Under the pieces are notes generated by a model, which saw nothing but the letters and a program-made list of their open reading frames with translations, was not told the DNA's origin and did no database searches. The position numbers were made by a program, and so were the translations under genes. A DNA stretch of 64,000 nucleotides from Geobacillus thermoleovorans (GTDB lineage: Bacteria > Bacillota > Bacilli > Bacillales > Anoxybacillaceae): the NCBI RefSeq assembly GCF_001610955.1, contig NZ_CP014335.1, positions 1,281,001 through 1,345,000 of the forward strand. Direction: 5' to 3'. Numbering within the stretch: position 1 is the first letter of the stretch; every line of letters begins with the position of its first letter. Shown here in pieces: positions 24,640 through 33,176 of this stretch.

Positions 24640-27112
24640 CGACCGCGAGCTTGTCCATATCGAAACGAAACAGCTCACGCTCGTGATCAAAGGAAAGCCG
24701 TACCACGAACAATACGAAGGGCTTCAGCAGTACCGCCGCCTCGATTTCCACGAGACGATGGAGTTTTTCGTCAGCGGTGAAGACATCTTGGACGTCAAAC
24801 TGTTTGACGTGGACGCTGGCGAGCTTGTCGACTGGTCGGGCGGCCACCGCCCGATTTTCTTTGAAAACGGCGTCTATCAGCTGCTCGTCGTTCCGAAAAC
24901 CGAGCGGGTGCTTACCTTTTATCATGAATCGCCAGCCATTCGGAACGCCGTCAGCCGCGTTGACATCGGCGGACAGGCGGTGTTGATGGGCAACCTCTAT
25001 TTCCCGAATGAAGTCGGGCTGTCGACGTTGGAAATCCGCGACGGCAGCCGTTCCATTTTGGACGTGACGATCGAAATTTTTCCGACGAAGCTGACATATA
25101 AACAAGACTACCAAATCCTTCTTGACGAAGTCAGCGAAGAAATTTACAACTTGGCGTTTCACTTCATCAAGCGCACGTACCAGCGGGCGAGAGCGAAGCG
25201 GGACGACGCACCGTCCCGAAGCGAGTTTTTCCGGCTCATGGAAGCGCATATCAGTGACTTTTTGCATGCCATTCGGCATATTGAGCGGCAGCCGCACCAT
25301 CAACTGTCGACCGTCCATGTGAGAGTGCGCGGCGACCAGCTCGGCCGTTTGGATGCGGCAGGAAGAAACGATTTGCGCAAGCGGCCGCAAGTGTTCCGTG
25401 ACGTCAAGCGCGGCATCAACATCGGAAGTCGAACCGTCATGCCGCGATCGGGGCTCAAAGCGAAAAAAGAACTGACGTACGACACGCTCGAAAACCGGTT
25501 CGTCAAATGGATGATGACGCGCCTTGTCGAGAAGCTGCGCGATTTGTTCGAACACGTGCAAGGGAAGCAAAAGCGATACGAAACGGAACCGGATCCGGGT
25601 TTGCTTGAGCGCATCCAATCGATGATCCGCGCGCTCGAAACTCGGCTTCGTCACTCTTTTTGGCGGCCGATCGGGCGGCTTGACCGCTCCGTCATGAGCC
25701 TCGTCCTGCAAATGGCGCCCGGGTACCGCGACGCCTATCAGCTGTTTCTCATCATCACCCGCGGCCTCGCCTTGCAAGGGAAGCTGTACCGAATGTCCGT
25801 AAAAGACGTCGCCACGTTGTACGAGTATTGGACGTTTTTGAAGCTCGGGCAGCTCCTCGGGAAAAAATACAAACTCATCAGCCAAAATGTCATCCAAGTG
25901 AACCGCTTAGGGCTGTTCGTCAATCTCGAAAAAAACCGCTCCGCCAAGCGGGTGTACGAACACCCATACACCGGAGAGCGAATCACGCTGACCTATCAGC
26001 CGTACGAAGGAAGGCTGCCAACCGTCCCGCAAATGCCTGACACGGTTTTGGCGATTGAAAAGAAGGGAAAAGACTATACATTCAACTACATTTTCGACGC
26101 CAAATACCGCCTGGACTTCGCCGTTTCGGGCAGCTCATACGAAAAACGGTACGGAATGCCGGGCCCGATGGAAGACGACATCAACACGATGCACCGCTAC
26201 CGCGATTCGCTTGTCGCCCGCCGCGGCGGCCCATACGAGCGCACCGCCTTTGGCGCCTACGTGCTGTTCCCGTGGCATGACGAAGACAGCTACCAAGCGC
26301 ACCCGCTGTACAAAAGCATCAACGACGTCAACATCGGCGGCCTGCCGTTTTTGCCGAACGCCACCCGCCTGGTCGAGCAGTTCATCGAGCGGCTGATTGA
26401 AAAGAATCCCGAAGAACTGCAAAACGAAGGCATCCTGCCGCAAGGGATCATCGAAGAATGGCGGTCGGGGTTCGATGAGCATGTGCTTGTCGGCATGGTG
26501 CCAAGCGCGCGGCATTACGAAGCCTACCGGAAACACCGCTTCTACCATATCCCGGTCAAGCAGCTGAAAAAAGGCTGGCAAGACGCGCGCTACATCGCCC
26601 TTTACCCGAAGCGGGGAGCCGCCCCGCAAAACGGGGTCACGTGCTTTGGCAAAATCGCCGCTGTGAACATCGTCAAACGATCGGCCATCACCGAGCTGCC
26701 GAAACGAAGCGATGAGGAATACGTTCGCTTCGAAGTCGAAAGCTGGAACTTTCTCCAAAACGTCATCCGTCCCGTCGGCTACGGCATCGCCGTCTATGCG
26801 ATGACGACGTTCAACATGCTCAAACAGGCGAAAGAACTGCCGGAACTGTTCATGAAATCAAGCGAGGAAATCGCCCTTTGGCGCATCCTGCGGCGGCTGT
26901 CCGACCGCATCCGCTTCGACCTTGACGCCCGCTACTTGGATCAGGCGTCCAAGATCACCGCGTACCGCATCAAAAACGTGTCCATCCGCCTAGGAGACGG
27001 CCTGCTCATGATCACGAACGGCACGAAGCACAAAACGATCCCCGCCGAACTGCTCCGCAAGCAGCCATCGGCCGTGTTTCGCGAAGTGGTGGGGATGATG
27101 GGGGGAGAGTGA
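24608..27112 (+). CDS. DUF2357-type PD-(D/E)XK nuclease, McrC-like partner
   Basis: 834-aa protein overlapping the McrB-like gene by 32 nt. The N-terminal half is beta-rich (ETMEFFVSGEDILDVKLFD) and fits DUF2357. The C-terminal half carries a PD-(D/E)XK core near residues 485-510 (TFNYIFDAKYRLDF, with D and K of the catalytic triad). It continues with LPNATRLVEQFIERLIEKNP and an ending KNVSIRLGDGLLMITNG. Proteins of this family replace McrC as effector nuclease in many McrB-like systems. It is much longer than McrC (about 350 aa). Co-expression with the AAA motor indicates a two-gene restriction system. Confidence 0.82.
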   Translation: MASLRSGSGRDDRELVHIETKQLTLVIKGKPYHEQYEGLQQYRRLDFHETMEFFVSGEDILDVKLFDVDAGELVDWSGGHRPIFFENGVYQLLVVPKTERVLTFYHESPAIRNAVSRVDIGGQAVLMGNLYFPNEVGLSTLEIRDGSRSILDVTIEIFPTKLTYKQDYQILLDEVSEEIYNLAFHFIKRTYQRARAKRDDAPSRSEFFRLMEAHISDFLHAIRHIERQPHHQLSTVHVRVRGDQLGRLDAAGRNDLRKRPQVFRDVKRGINIGSRTVMPRSGLKAKKELTYDTLENRFVKWMMTRLVEKLRDLFEHVQGKQKRYETEPDPGLLERIQSMIRALETRLRHSFWRPIGRLDRSVMSLVLQMAPGYRDAYQLFLIITRGLALQGKLYRMSVKDVATLYEYWTFLKLGQLLGKKYKLISQNVIQVNRLGLFVNLEKNRSAKRVYEHPYTGERITLTYQPYEGRLPTVPQMPDTVLAIEKKGKDYTFNYIFDAKYRLDFAVSGSSYEKRYGMPGPMEDDINTMHRYRDSLVARRGGPYERTAFGAYVLFPWHDEDSYQAHPLYKSINDVNIGGLPFLPNATRLVEQFIERLIEKNPEELQNEGILPQGIIEEWRSGFDEHVLVGMVPSARHYEAYRKHRFYHIPVKQLKKGWQDARYIALYPKRGAAPQNGVTCFGKIAAVNIVKRSAITELPKRSDEEYVRFEVESWNFLQNVIRPVGYGIAVYAMTTFNMLKQAKELPELFMKSSEEIALWRILRRLSDRIRFDLDARYLDQASKITAYRIKNVSIRLGDGLLMITNGTKHKTIPAELLRKQPSAVFREVVGMMGGE

Positions 27113-27151
27113 GCTACGGCGATGTCCGAAGAAGACCTCGCCCCTTGCTCC

Positions 27152-27176
27152 ATTATCAAACCGCATCGTTGATAAT
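27152..27176. promoter_or_regulatory. Inverted repeat between the McrBC-like and type III-like operons
   Basis: ATTATCAA (27152-27159) and TTGATAAT (27169-27176) are perfect 8-bp arms. No T-run follows. It could be an operator for the downstream operon or a weak terminator of the upstream one. Confidence 0.35.
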
Positions 27177-27263
27177 TCATCTATGTCCGACAAATTTCAA
27201 CAACATTTCTGGGGACGGTTTAGTAAAATAAAGTGAAGAAAAGGAATAAGGAGCAATCGGGAC

Positions 27264-30200
27264 ATGAAGGCAAAAGGGATGATTGACAATAGACAAAACG
27301 GCCTAGTCGGCGATGTGTTGAAAGCGCATATTACAAAAGGCAGCAAACTATCGATTGCGGCGGCCCATTTTACGTTATATGCGTTTGCACAATTGAAAAA
27401 AGAGCTGGCGCAAATCGATGAATTCCGTTTTATTTTCACAGAGCCTGCCTTTGTGCGCGGTGATCGTTCATTCAATGAATGGATGAAGAAAAACGAAGCG
27501 GCGCTGTATGGAGTAGAAGAAGAACGAAAATACAAAATTGAACTTAACCAAGCATACATAGCAAGGGAACTGGCGAAATGGCTGAAACAGAAAGCAAGGG
27601 TGAAATCGGTCGTCAATCAGCGCATTCAAGGCAGCATATATCATGTGCGAAATGAGGACGGGTCACAAATCGGCTTGATCGGCGGGGCGCCGTTTTCCAG
27701 TCCGGGGCTCGGCTACAGCAACTCCTCCCATTTTTATTTTACCCATATGATGAATGATCGAGATTCCAGCGCCCAGCTGCTTTGCCAGTTTGAGGCGATT
27801 TGGCAAGATGAACAGGCGCTGCAAGATGTGAAAGATGAAATTTTGCGGCGCTTGGAAGTCATGTATCAAGAGCATCCGCCAGAGTTTATTTACTTTGTCA
27901 CACTTTATTACCTATTCAAAGATTTTTTAAAAGAAGCGACAAACTACGAAACATTGCAGACGAGAACTGGTTTCCAAAATACGGTGATTTGGAACAAACT
28001 TTATGACTTTCAGCGCGATGGGGTCCTTGGGGCTATCAATAAAATTGAAACGTACGGGGGCTGCATCATCGCCGACAGTGTCGGGCTTGGAAAAACGTTC
28101 GAAGCGTTGGCGGTGATCAAATATTACGAATTGCGCAACCATCGCGTTCTCGTATTGGCGCCGAAAAAATTGCGGGAAAACTGGGCCATCTACCGTTTAA
28201 ATGATAAGCGAAACATTTTAGCCGCAGACCGCTTTTCGTATGACTTGCTCAACCATACCGACTTATCGCGTGAGCGCGGCTACAGCGGCGATATTAACCT
28301 AGAGCATGTCAACTGGGGAAACTATGACCTTGTTGTCATTGACGAATCGCATAACTTTCGCAACAACGATCCGCGCAATGACCGGGTGACGAGATATTCC
28401 CGCTTGATGAACGATATTATTAAAGCGGGGGTGAAAACGAAGGTATTGATGCTTTCCGCCACCCCCGTCAACAACAAGCTTGATGACTTGAAAAATCAAA
28501 TTGCCTTTATTACAGAAGGAAATGACAAGGCATTGGCGGAAACGGCAAACATCAAAAGCATCAGCCAGACGATTCGGCGCGCCCAGTCGCAGTTTAACAA
28601 ATGGAGCCAACTTCCCGAAGAAGAGCGGACGACCGAGCGGTTGTTGGATATGCTCGATTGGGATTATTTTGCTTTGCTTGATTCGCTGACAATCGCCCGT
28701 TCGCGCCGCCATATCGAAAAATATTACAATGTGGATGCCATCGGGCCGTTTCCGACACGCCTAAAGCCGATCAATCTAAAAGAAAAAATTGACGCCAAAG
28801 GCGAGTTTCCGCCGCTTGAGAAAATCAATAACGACATCTTGCGGCTTCGGATGGCGGTCTATTCGCCGATGCAATACATTTTGCCGAACAAAAAAGCGGA
28901 CTATAGCGAAAAATACGATACAAAGGTCGCAAACGGCAGAGTGTTTAAGCAAACGGACCGGGAGCACAATCTCGTTTATTTAATGAAATCCAATTTGCTG
29001 AAGCGGCTAGAGAGCAGTGTCCATTCGTTTTCTTTAACATTGCAAAACATCATCCAACAAATCGAAGAACATATTAAGAAAATCGACCGTTACGATGGAA
29101 GTTCCGGGACAATTGGAGAGATGGACGGGATCGACGCGGAAGATCCGGAATTGGAAGAGGCGTTGATTGGCTCGAAAGTCAAAATCTTTTTGAAAGACAT
29201 GGATTTGATCCGTTGGAAACAAGATTTGTTATACGACCGGGAGATTTTGCTGAGGCTGCTTCACCAGGCGCGGAACGTAACGCCGGATCGCGATCAGAAG
29301 CTGTTGGCGTTGAAACGATTGATCGAACAGAAAATCAAGCACCCGATTAACGATCAGAACAAAAAACTGCTCATTTTCACAGCTTTTGCCGATACGGCGA
29401 AATACTTATACGAGAATTTGCATCAATGGGTGCAAAACCAATTTGGATTGCACTGTGCGGTCGTGACGGGTACCGATCAGCCGAAAACAACATTGAAGAT
29501 GAAGAAAGTCGATTTCAATCATGTGTTGATGAACTTTTCGCCCGTCTCGAAAGAGCGGGATAAAGTGATGCCGGAAATGAAAGACGAAATCGACATCCTC
29601 ATCGCCACGGACTGTATTTCCGAAGGACAGAACTTGCAAGACTGCGATTATCTTGTCAACTATGACATCCATTGGAACCCGGTCCGCATCATCCAGCGGT
29701 TCGGCCGCATCGACCGGATCGGCAGCAAAAACAATCAGATCCAGCTCGTAAACTTCTGGCCATCAATCGAGCTTGACGAATACATTCAGCTCGTCAATCG
29801 GGTCAAAGGCCGAATGACGATCCTGGATATTTCATCGACCGGGGAAGAAAACGTCATTGCCGACAACAGCAACGAAATGAATGACTTGGAATACCGCCGA
29901 AAACAGCTGGAAAAATTGCAAAATGAAGTCATCGACTTAGAGGACATTTCCGGAAATATCTCGCTGACGGATTTTACACTCGACGACTTCCGAATGGACT
30001 TGTTGAATTTCATGAAGGAACATAAGGAAGAGCTCGAGCGGGCGCCGTTTGGACTGTTCAGCATTACCGCCAATCAAAATGAAAAACTGAAAGATGAAAT
30101 TCAGCCAGGCGTCATTTTCTGCCTAAAACAAACGGCACCAACGGCATCTGCACATGAACAAAACGCGCTTCATCCGTATTACTTAGTGTACGTGCGGGAA

Positions 30201-30509
30201 GACGGCACGGTGTTGTATAACCATGTCCACGTAAAGAAAGTGTTGGATTTATACCGCTCGCTTTGCAGCGGCAAAAAAGACGTTGAAAGGGGCTTGTACA
30301 AGGCGTTTTATCAAGAGACGAAAAACGGAAAAGACATGGGGCAATACAAGGCGCTGCTGGAAAAAGCGGTGGAAGAGATCGTCGGCAAGATGGACCAGCA
30401 ATTGATGCTCAACATCTTCAGCCTTGGAAACTTGGACGCCTTCGTGACGAACGCCAACACGAGTTTGCAAGACTTTGAGATCGTTTCGTATTTGATCATT
30501 GAAGGGTGA
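27264..30509 (+). CDS. SNF2-type helicase with N-terminal PLD-like domain
   Basis: 1081 aa. Residues 1-170 resemble a phospholipase-D-like fold (KLSIAAAHFTLYAFAQLKKE), but the HxK-like site reads YHVRNEDG, so nuclease activity is doubtful. The SF2 motor has Walker A ADSVGLGKTFEAL near 269, DESH near 357, MLSATPVNN near 394, and helicase C motifs ATDCISEGQNLQDC near 780 with QRFGRIDRIGS. Start ATG 27264 follows AAGGAGCAATCGGGAC. Its stop overlaps the next gene. It heads a four-gene operon with DUF4391, Mod and Res genes and probably moves along or remodels DNA in that defense system. Confidence 0.85.
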   Translation: MKAKGMIDNRQNGLVGDVLKAHITKGSKLSIAAAHFTLYAFAQLKKELAQIDEFRFIFTEPAFVRGDRSFNEWMKKNEAALYGVEEERKYKIELNQAYIARELAKWLKQKARVKSVVNQRIQGSIYHVRNEDGSQIGLIGGAPFSSPGLGYSNSSHFYFTHMMNDRDSSAQLLCQFEAIWQDEQALQDVKDEILRRLEVMYQEHPPEFIYFVTLYYLFKDFLKEATNYETLQTRTGFQNTVIWNKLYDFQRDGVLGAINKIETYGGCIIADSVGLGKTFEALAVIKYYELRNHRVLVLAPKKLRENWAIYRLNDKRNILAADRFSYDLLNHTDLSRERGYSGDINLEHVNWGNYDLVVIDESHNFRNNDPRNDRVTRYSRLMNDIIKAGVKTKVLMLSATPVNNKLDDLKNQIAFITEGNDKALAETANIKSISQTIRRAQSQFNKWSQLPEEERTTERLLDMLDWDYFALLDSLTIARSRRHIEKYYNVDAIGPFPTRLKPINLKEKIDAKGEFPPLEKINNDILRLRMAVYSPMQYILPNKKADYSEKYDTKVANGRVFKQTDREHNLVYLMKSNLLKRLESSVHSFSLTLQNIIQQIEEHIKKIDRYDGSSGTIGEMDGIDAEDPELEEALIGSKVKIFLKDMDLIRWKQDLLYDREILLRLLHQARNVTPDRDQKLLALKRLIEQKIKHPINDQNKKLLIFTAFADTAKYLYENLHQWVQNQFGLHCAVVTGTDQPKTTLKMKKVDFNHVLMNFSPVSKERDKVMPEMKDEIDILIATDCISEGQNLQDCDYLVNYDIHWNPVRIIQRFGRIDRIGSKNNQIQLVNFWPSIELDEYIQLVNRVKGRMTILDISSTGEENVIADNSNEMNDLEYRRKQLEKLQNEVIDLEDISGNISLTDFTLDDFRMDLLNFMKEHKEELERAPFGLFSITANQNEKLKDEIQPGVIFCLKQTAPTASAHEQNALHPYYLVYVREDGTVLYNHVHVKKVLDLYRSLCSGKKDVERGLYKAFYQETKNGKDMGQYKALLEKAVEEIVGKMDQQLMLNIFSLGNLDAFVTNANTSLQDFEIVSYLIIEG

Positions 30510-30514
30510 GTGTC

Positions 30515-31339
30515 ATGGCCGCATCCGTGTTTTATGCTACAATAGGGCTGGACGAGCGTGTCCGTCCGTTGCATAAAAAGCTCGATAAAAAAATGTTTTA
30601 CGACTATGCGGACTTGACGAGAAAAGAAAAGGACTATATGACGAAAGACATCGAGCGGATCGAGCTGACGTATTTGTTGTCTCCGGGCGTCATCAACATT
30701 CAGCCGTTCGTCAACGACGACTACCATTACGAAGGGGTTATGTTTATCACCGTTCGTCTGCGCCCGGAATCGAAGGATGCGCACGTTTCCGTGATCGGGG
30801 AGATCATCCAAAAAACAGTGCCCAACCCAACCGTTATCGTGTTTGAAAAAGAAGGAAACGTTCGAATGGGGACATGCCGCAAGCGGCTGAACAAAAACGA
30901 CCGGACCAAAACCGTGGCCGAAGAATGGGCGTATACGCCGTGGTTTTCTCCCGATCATGCTGACGAGACAGTCAAGCAGTTTCTTCGCGCCGTCCATATG
31001 ACGAGGCTTTCGTTCGCCAACTTTTTTCGGTTTTATCAAGACATCCATCTGGCGGTGCAGGCGTTCCAGCACGCCAAAGCGATCGGCGCCTTTTACATCG
31101 CCGCTGATGAACAATCAAAACAGCTCGTCGCGCAAATCGAACAGGCGGAAGTCGAAATCGCAAAATGGAAAAACGAAATCAAAAAAGAAACGCAGTTTAA
31201 TCGAAAAGTCGAATACCATATGAAAATTCAACAGCTAACGAAGCAAATCGAACAATGGAAGCAACAATTGCACGGAAAGGAGCAGCATGATGGAAAAACT
31301 GGACGGAAGATCATTGGATCTCATCAAAACGAACATTGA
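30515..31339 (+). CDS. DUF4391 family protein
   Basis: 274 aa from ATG 30515 (MAASVFYATIGLDERV), with GAAGGG eight nt upstream; an alternative GTG at 30506 overlaps the helicase stop. The sequence has a KLDKKMFYDYADLTRKEKD region and ends in a coiled coil (QIEQAEVEIAKWKNEIKKE, about residues 205-260). Proteins of this kind accompany helicase and type III-like Mod genes. The biochemical role is unknown. The C-terminal 53 nt overlap the mod gene, an unusually long overlap that ties its translation to Mod. Confidence 0.8.
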   Translation: MAASVFYATIGLDERVRPLHKKLDKKMFYDYADLTRKEKDYMTKDIERIELTYLLSPGVINIQPFVNDDYHYEGVMFITVRLRPESKDAHVSVIGEIIQKTVPNPTVIVFEKEGNVRMGTCRKRLNKNDRTKTVAEEWAYTPWFSPDHADETVKQFLRAVHMTRLSFANFFRFYQDIHLAVQAFQHAKAIGAFYIAADEQSKQLVAQIEQAEVEIAKWKNEIKKETQFNRKVEYHMKIQQLTKQIEQWKQQLHGKEQHDGKTGRKIIGSHQNEH

Positions 31340-33173
31340 AGCGTTAAAGCAGCTATTCCCAGAAGTTGTCACGGAGGGAAAAATCGATTTTGACAAACTG
31401 AAGCTTGTTCTCGGCGAAGAGATTGAAACGCGCAACGAAAAGTACGAATTCACCTGGCACGGCAAAACACAAGCGATGAAACTTGCGCAAACGCCGTCCA
31501 CTGGCACCTTGCGGCCGGACAAAGCATCAAGCAAAAATTGGGAGACAACGGAGAACTTGTATATTGAAGGCGACAACTTGGAAGTGCTGAAATTGCTGCA
31601 AAAATCGTATTTTGGCAAAATCAAAATGATCTACATCGACCCGCCGTACAATACGGGGAAAGACTTTGTGTACAAAGACGATTTTCGCGACAATATCAAA
31701 AATTATAAAGAAATCACACAGCAAACGACCAAAGCGAATACGGAGACAAACGGACGGTATCATACCGATTGGTTGAATATGATGTACCCCCGGTTGAAGT
31801 TGGCAAGGAATTTGTTGAGGGAGGATGGGGTTATATTTATAAGTATTGATGATAATGAGGTTGCCAACTTAAGAAAAATTTGTGATGAAATATTTGGGGA
31901 ACAAAATTTTATTACTCAAATCACGGTTTTATGTAATCCAAAAGGTCGTTCCCAAGATAAATATTTTGCAACTAATCACGAATACATACTAGTATACTCG
32001 AAAAATGATCTAGAGCAAGGTTATTTTTCCATTCAAAAAGACGAAGAACAAATAGTTAATGACTACCCGGAACAAGATGAGCAAGGGAGATACAGGCTGA
32101 TTGAATTAAGAAACACTCACAGGGAATTCGGTAAGCATAATCGTAAAAATCTCTTTTATCCTATTTATGTAAATCCAGTTACATCAGAAATATCCCTTGA
32201 ATATAAGGACAGCTATAATATAAAGGTTGAACCTATCTGGGATGACGGGTACGAGGGATGTTGGACGTGGGATAAGTCAAAAGCTCTAGAAGATATTCAC
32301 TTATTGGTTGCTAGAAAAACTAACAAGGGTAACTGGAAAATTTATAGAAAAAACTATGCTAATGGCGCGAAAAAAATGTTAAAAACAATTTTTTTAGATA
32401 AGTTATTCTATACGGAAAAGGGACAGGCAGTATTTTCTTCCTTGTTCTCAACAAAATCTAAGTTGTTTCCATCACCTAAATCTGTAGATTTAATTGCTCA
32501 ATTGCTTCTCACAGCTACTCAGAATGATGATATAGTTCTTGATTTCTTCTCCGGCTCCGCTACAACTGCCCATGCAGTCATGCAGTTAAACGCGGAGGAT
32601 GGCGGCAATCGCAAGTTTATTATGGTCCAGTTGCCGGAAAAAACGGATGAAACGTCGGATGCGTATAAAGCGGGATATAAAAACATTTGCGAAATCGGCA
32701 AGGAGCGCATCCGTCGGGCGGGGGAGAAAATCGTTCAAGAAACCGGAAAGACCGATTTAGATATCGGTTTTAAAGTGTTTAAGCTCGATTCTTCCAATAT
32801 TAAAGAATGGGATCCGGACTTTGACAACCTCGAACAAACGCTTTTCGATTTGCAGAATAACATTAAGGAAGATCGGACGAAAGAAGACTTGTTGTATGAG
32901 ATTTTGCTGAAAATCGGGTTGCCGTTGACGGTGCCGATTGAGGAAATCGACTGCCGCGGCAAAACGATTTACAACGTCGCCTACGGTTCTGTGTTGGTCT
33001 GCCTAGAAGATGAGATTGACCTTGACCTTGTTCAGGAGATGTTGAACTACAGGTCCGAGCATATGCCGCCGAAAGTCATTTTTAAAGAATCCGGCTTTAT
33101 GAGCGACGCGGTGAAAACGAACGCCTTGCAAACGTTGAAAAAGCACGGCATCACGGATGTTAGGAGTGTATAA
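31287..33173 (+). CDS. mod: Type III restriction-modification methyltransferase subunit Mod
   Basis: 628-aa beta-class adenine-N6 methyltransferase. Motif IV MIYIDPPYNTGKDF lies near residue 116 and the SAM-binding motif I LDFFSGSATTAHA near 417, with the target recognition domain between them. Mod sets sequence specificity for the Res partner. The start is ATG 31287 or ATG 31290 (better spaced from AAAGGAG). The stretch 31.82-32.56 kb, which encodes the recognition domain, is visibly more AT-rich than both flanks, suggesting replacement by recombination. res follows after three nt. Confidence 0.93.
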   Translation: MMEKLDGRSLDLIKTNIEALKQLFPEVVTEGKIDFDKLKLVLGEEIETRNEKYEFTWHGKTQAMKLAQTPSTGTLRPDKASSKNWETTENLYIEGDNLEVLKLLQKSYFGKIKMIYIDPPYNTGKDFVYKDDFRDNIKNYKEITQQTTKANTETNGRYHTDWLNMMYPRLKLARNLLREDGVIFISIDDNEVANLRKICDEIFGEQNFITQITVLCNPKGRSQDKYFATNHEYILVYSKNDLEQGYFSIQKDEEQIVNDYPEQDEQGRYRLIELRNTHREFGKHNRKNLFYPIYVNPVTSEISLEYKDSYNIKVEPIWDDGYEGCWTWDKSKALEDIHLLVARKTNKGNWKIYRKNYANGAKKMLKTIFLDKLFYTEKGQAVFSSLFSTKSKLFPSPKSVDLIAQLLLTATQNDDIVLDFFSGSATTAHAVMQLNAEDGGNRKFIMVQLPEKTDETSDAYKAGYKNICEIGKERIRRAGEKIVQETGKTDLDIGFKVFKLDSSNIKEWDPDFDNLEQTLFDLQNNIKEDRTKEDLLYEILLKIGLPLTVPIEEIDCRGKTIYNVAYGSVLVCLEDEIDLDLVQEMLNYRSEHMPPKVIFKESGFMSDAVKTNALQTLKKHGITDVRSV

Positions 33174-33176
33174 CCG

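Noticed and set aside
24614..25897. 427-aa open frame on the minus strand
   Set aside because: Lies entirely opposite the DUF2357 nuclease gene; no start signal and no family features.
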